Part shown: in pieces, positions 62,929 to 64,000 of the stretch
Position numbering within the stretch: the stretch's first letter is position 1
How the letters are laid out: every line of letters starts with the position of its first letter
Source of the DNA: Ostrinia nubilalis
Lineage: Eukaryota; Arthropoda; Insecta; Lepidoptera; Crambidae
Direction: 5' to 3'
Assembly (NCBI RefSeq): GCF_963855985.1
Contig: NC_087109.1
Span: forward strand, 4,794,001-4,858,000
DNA: 64,000 nt
Position numbers and translations under genes: made by a program
Notes under the pieces: generated by a model
Databases searched by the model: none
What the model was told of the DNA's origin: nothing
Seen by the model: the letters and a program-made list of their open reading frames with translations, nothing else

Positions 62929-64000
62929 TATTGAATATAATGGATGACTTAATGCCTAGAGGCTGTTTCTTCCAGTTAGTGTCATGCCACGCCTCTGCAC
63001 TGCACGCGATAGTTGCGTCATACATATTCTGATTGAAATGAGAAGCAGAAGGTGATTCAAAATTTTTCATTACATTTCTTTTTTGTTATACTCAAGTGAA
63101 TTCTGCAACACAATTATTTTAATGACAAAAATTGCAAGCAAATACGACACTTTTATAAATGCAAGCTATAAAACACTGAATATTCTAATTCTATGGTAAA
63201 ATATTTAAGCTTTGACACTAAAAACTTATTTATTTCCACAATTCACATATTATATTACCTACTTAGGTATAGCGTTCCGTTCACTAGCCGGCAATTGCAT
63301 TCGTACTTTATTACTTACACAAAAAAGTGAATTTAGAAACTTCAACAAAACCAGTAACATGATTGAGCTTCATATTTTTAGGGTACCACAATTCATATTT
63401 ATTCATATCTGTGATAAGGGACAAATGGTTTCGGCAGCACTTTTGTGGTGAAAATGGCTGTGGTAAAAAGAAAAGCTAGTTTTTAAACAGTTTTGCTCTT
63501 GGATTGGGTTGGGTAGGAGTCGGTGGGGATGCGTAAAAATAACTAGAAATATTAAACAACTTTTTGTAAGTACCATTCAACGAAGCACTTTACATGAAAT
63601 TACACTAAAACAGAAGCAATCACTTTGTATAAATAGTATGGCTGTACGTACAAGATCATCGAAATGGCGTTTTAGTCCAATTAAATTGCCGCTTGCCATA
63701 GTGATGGGAATGCATGGCACTGCACGAATGCGAATGCGAATGTTGCTTCCAGATATAGATTTTGAACATTATATGACTTATTGATCATCGCAGTACTGAC
63801 GAAGGGTTCTCCAATGGTGATCACATCACGGTGATCGTAGTTTAAGGCTGTATGGGACTATTTCACTTTGATCATCTAGATTTGATCACCCATGGAAGAA
63901 GTCAAGCCATCAAAGTGGAATAGACCACTGTTTACTGTATGGGCCGACAACTTTAAGAAGCTGGATAAAAAAATATTTTTTTCAATTTAGGGTACTAAAG
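62929..64000. other. No gene recognised
   Basis: AT-rich. GATCACC and GGTGATC words cluster at 63785-63900 (TGGTGATCACATCACGGTGA) and may be the edge of another inverted-repeat element. No further exon of the candidate host gene was recognised. Confidence 0.4.

Overview
The window is eukaryotic, AT-rich and almost wholly made of transposable elements. It looks like intergenic or intronic DNA of a lepidopteran (moth or butterfly). The grounds are many short Helitrons that end in a GC-rich hairpin plus CTAG, many copies of RTE-type retrotransposon 3' ends with GAT/ATC microsatellite tails, and numerous hairpin MITEs. I see no bacterial, organellar or CRISPR features, no rRNA and no intact canonical tRNA.

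Layout. 1-7.2 kb: hAT-like, hairpin and Helitron elements plus a 1.25 kb non-autonomous TIR element (3182-4426). 7.2-9.4 kb: the longest coding region, an R4/Dong-type non-LTR retrotransposon with reverse transcriptase, CCHC motif and C-terminal restriction-like endonuclease, without its N-terminal half. 9.4-14 kb: tandem repeats, RTE ends and MITEs. 14-16.4 kb: a head-to-tail Helitron array split by a 5'-truncated CR1/Jockey-group LINE. 16.4-37 kb: dispersed Helitrons, MITEs and retroelement 3' ends, several nested, with a second LINE C-terminus at 33.9-34.2 kb. 37.5-37.8 kb: the only candidate host-gene signal, two tandem copies of a short ATG exon with a following 5' splice site. A well-formed 12-nt candidate exon lies far downstream at 62.57 kb. 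38.6-40.0 kb: an inverted repeat with arms of about 650 bp. 40-50 kb: more nested MITEs and repeats.

The most unusual region is 50.4-56.4 kb. A transposon with long (about 570 bp) terminal inverted repeats (50389-56446) has received a 4.3 kb insertion (51974-56314). Because the other arm of the host element keeps the empty site, the insertion can be delimited almost to the base: ends CCCAGATA/TATCTGGG and a 2-3 bp target duplication. The inserted element has 50-bp subterminal tandem repeats and, on the minus strand, a six-exon gene whose splice junctions keep frame. Its product resembles DUF4806-domain proteins. The gene is broken by two frameshifts and one stop. Three further mobile-element events lie inside it, including a MITE with TA duplication and a hAT MITE with an exact 8-bp duplication.

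No genes form an operon or pathway. The coding regions are selfish elements or their remains, and the nesting gives a relative order of insertions. All family assignments are from reading alone; no database search was run.
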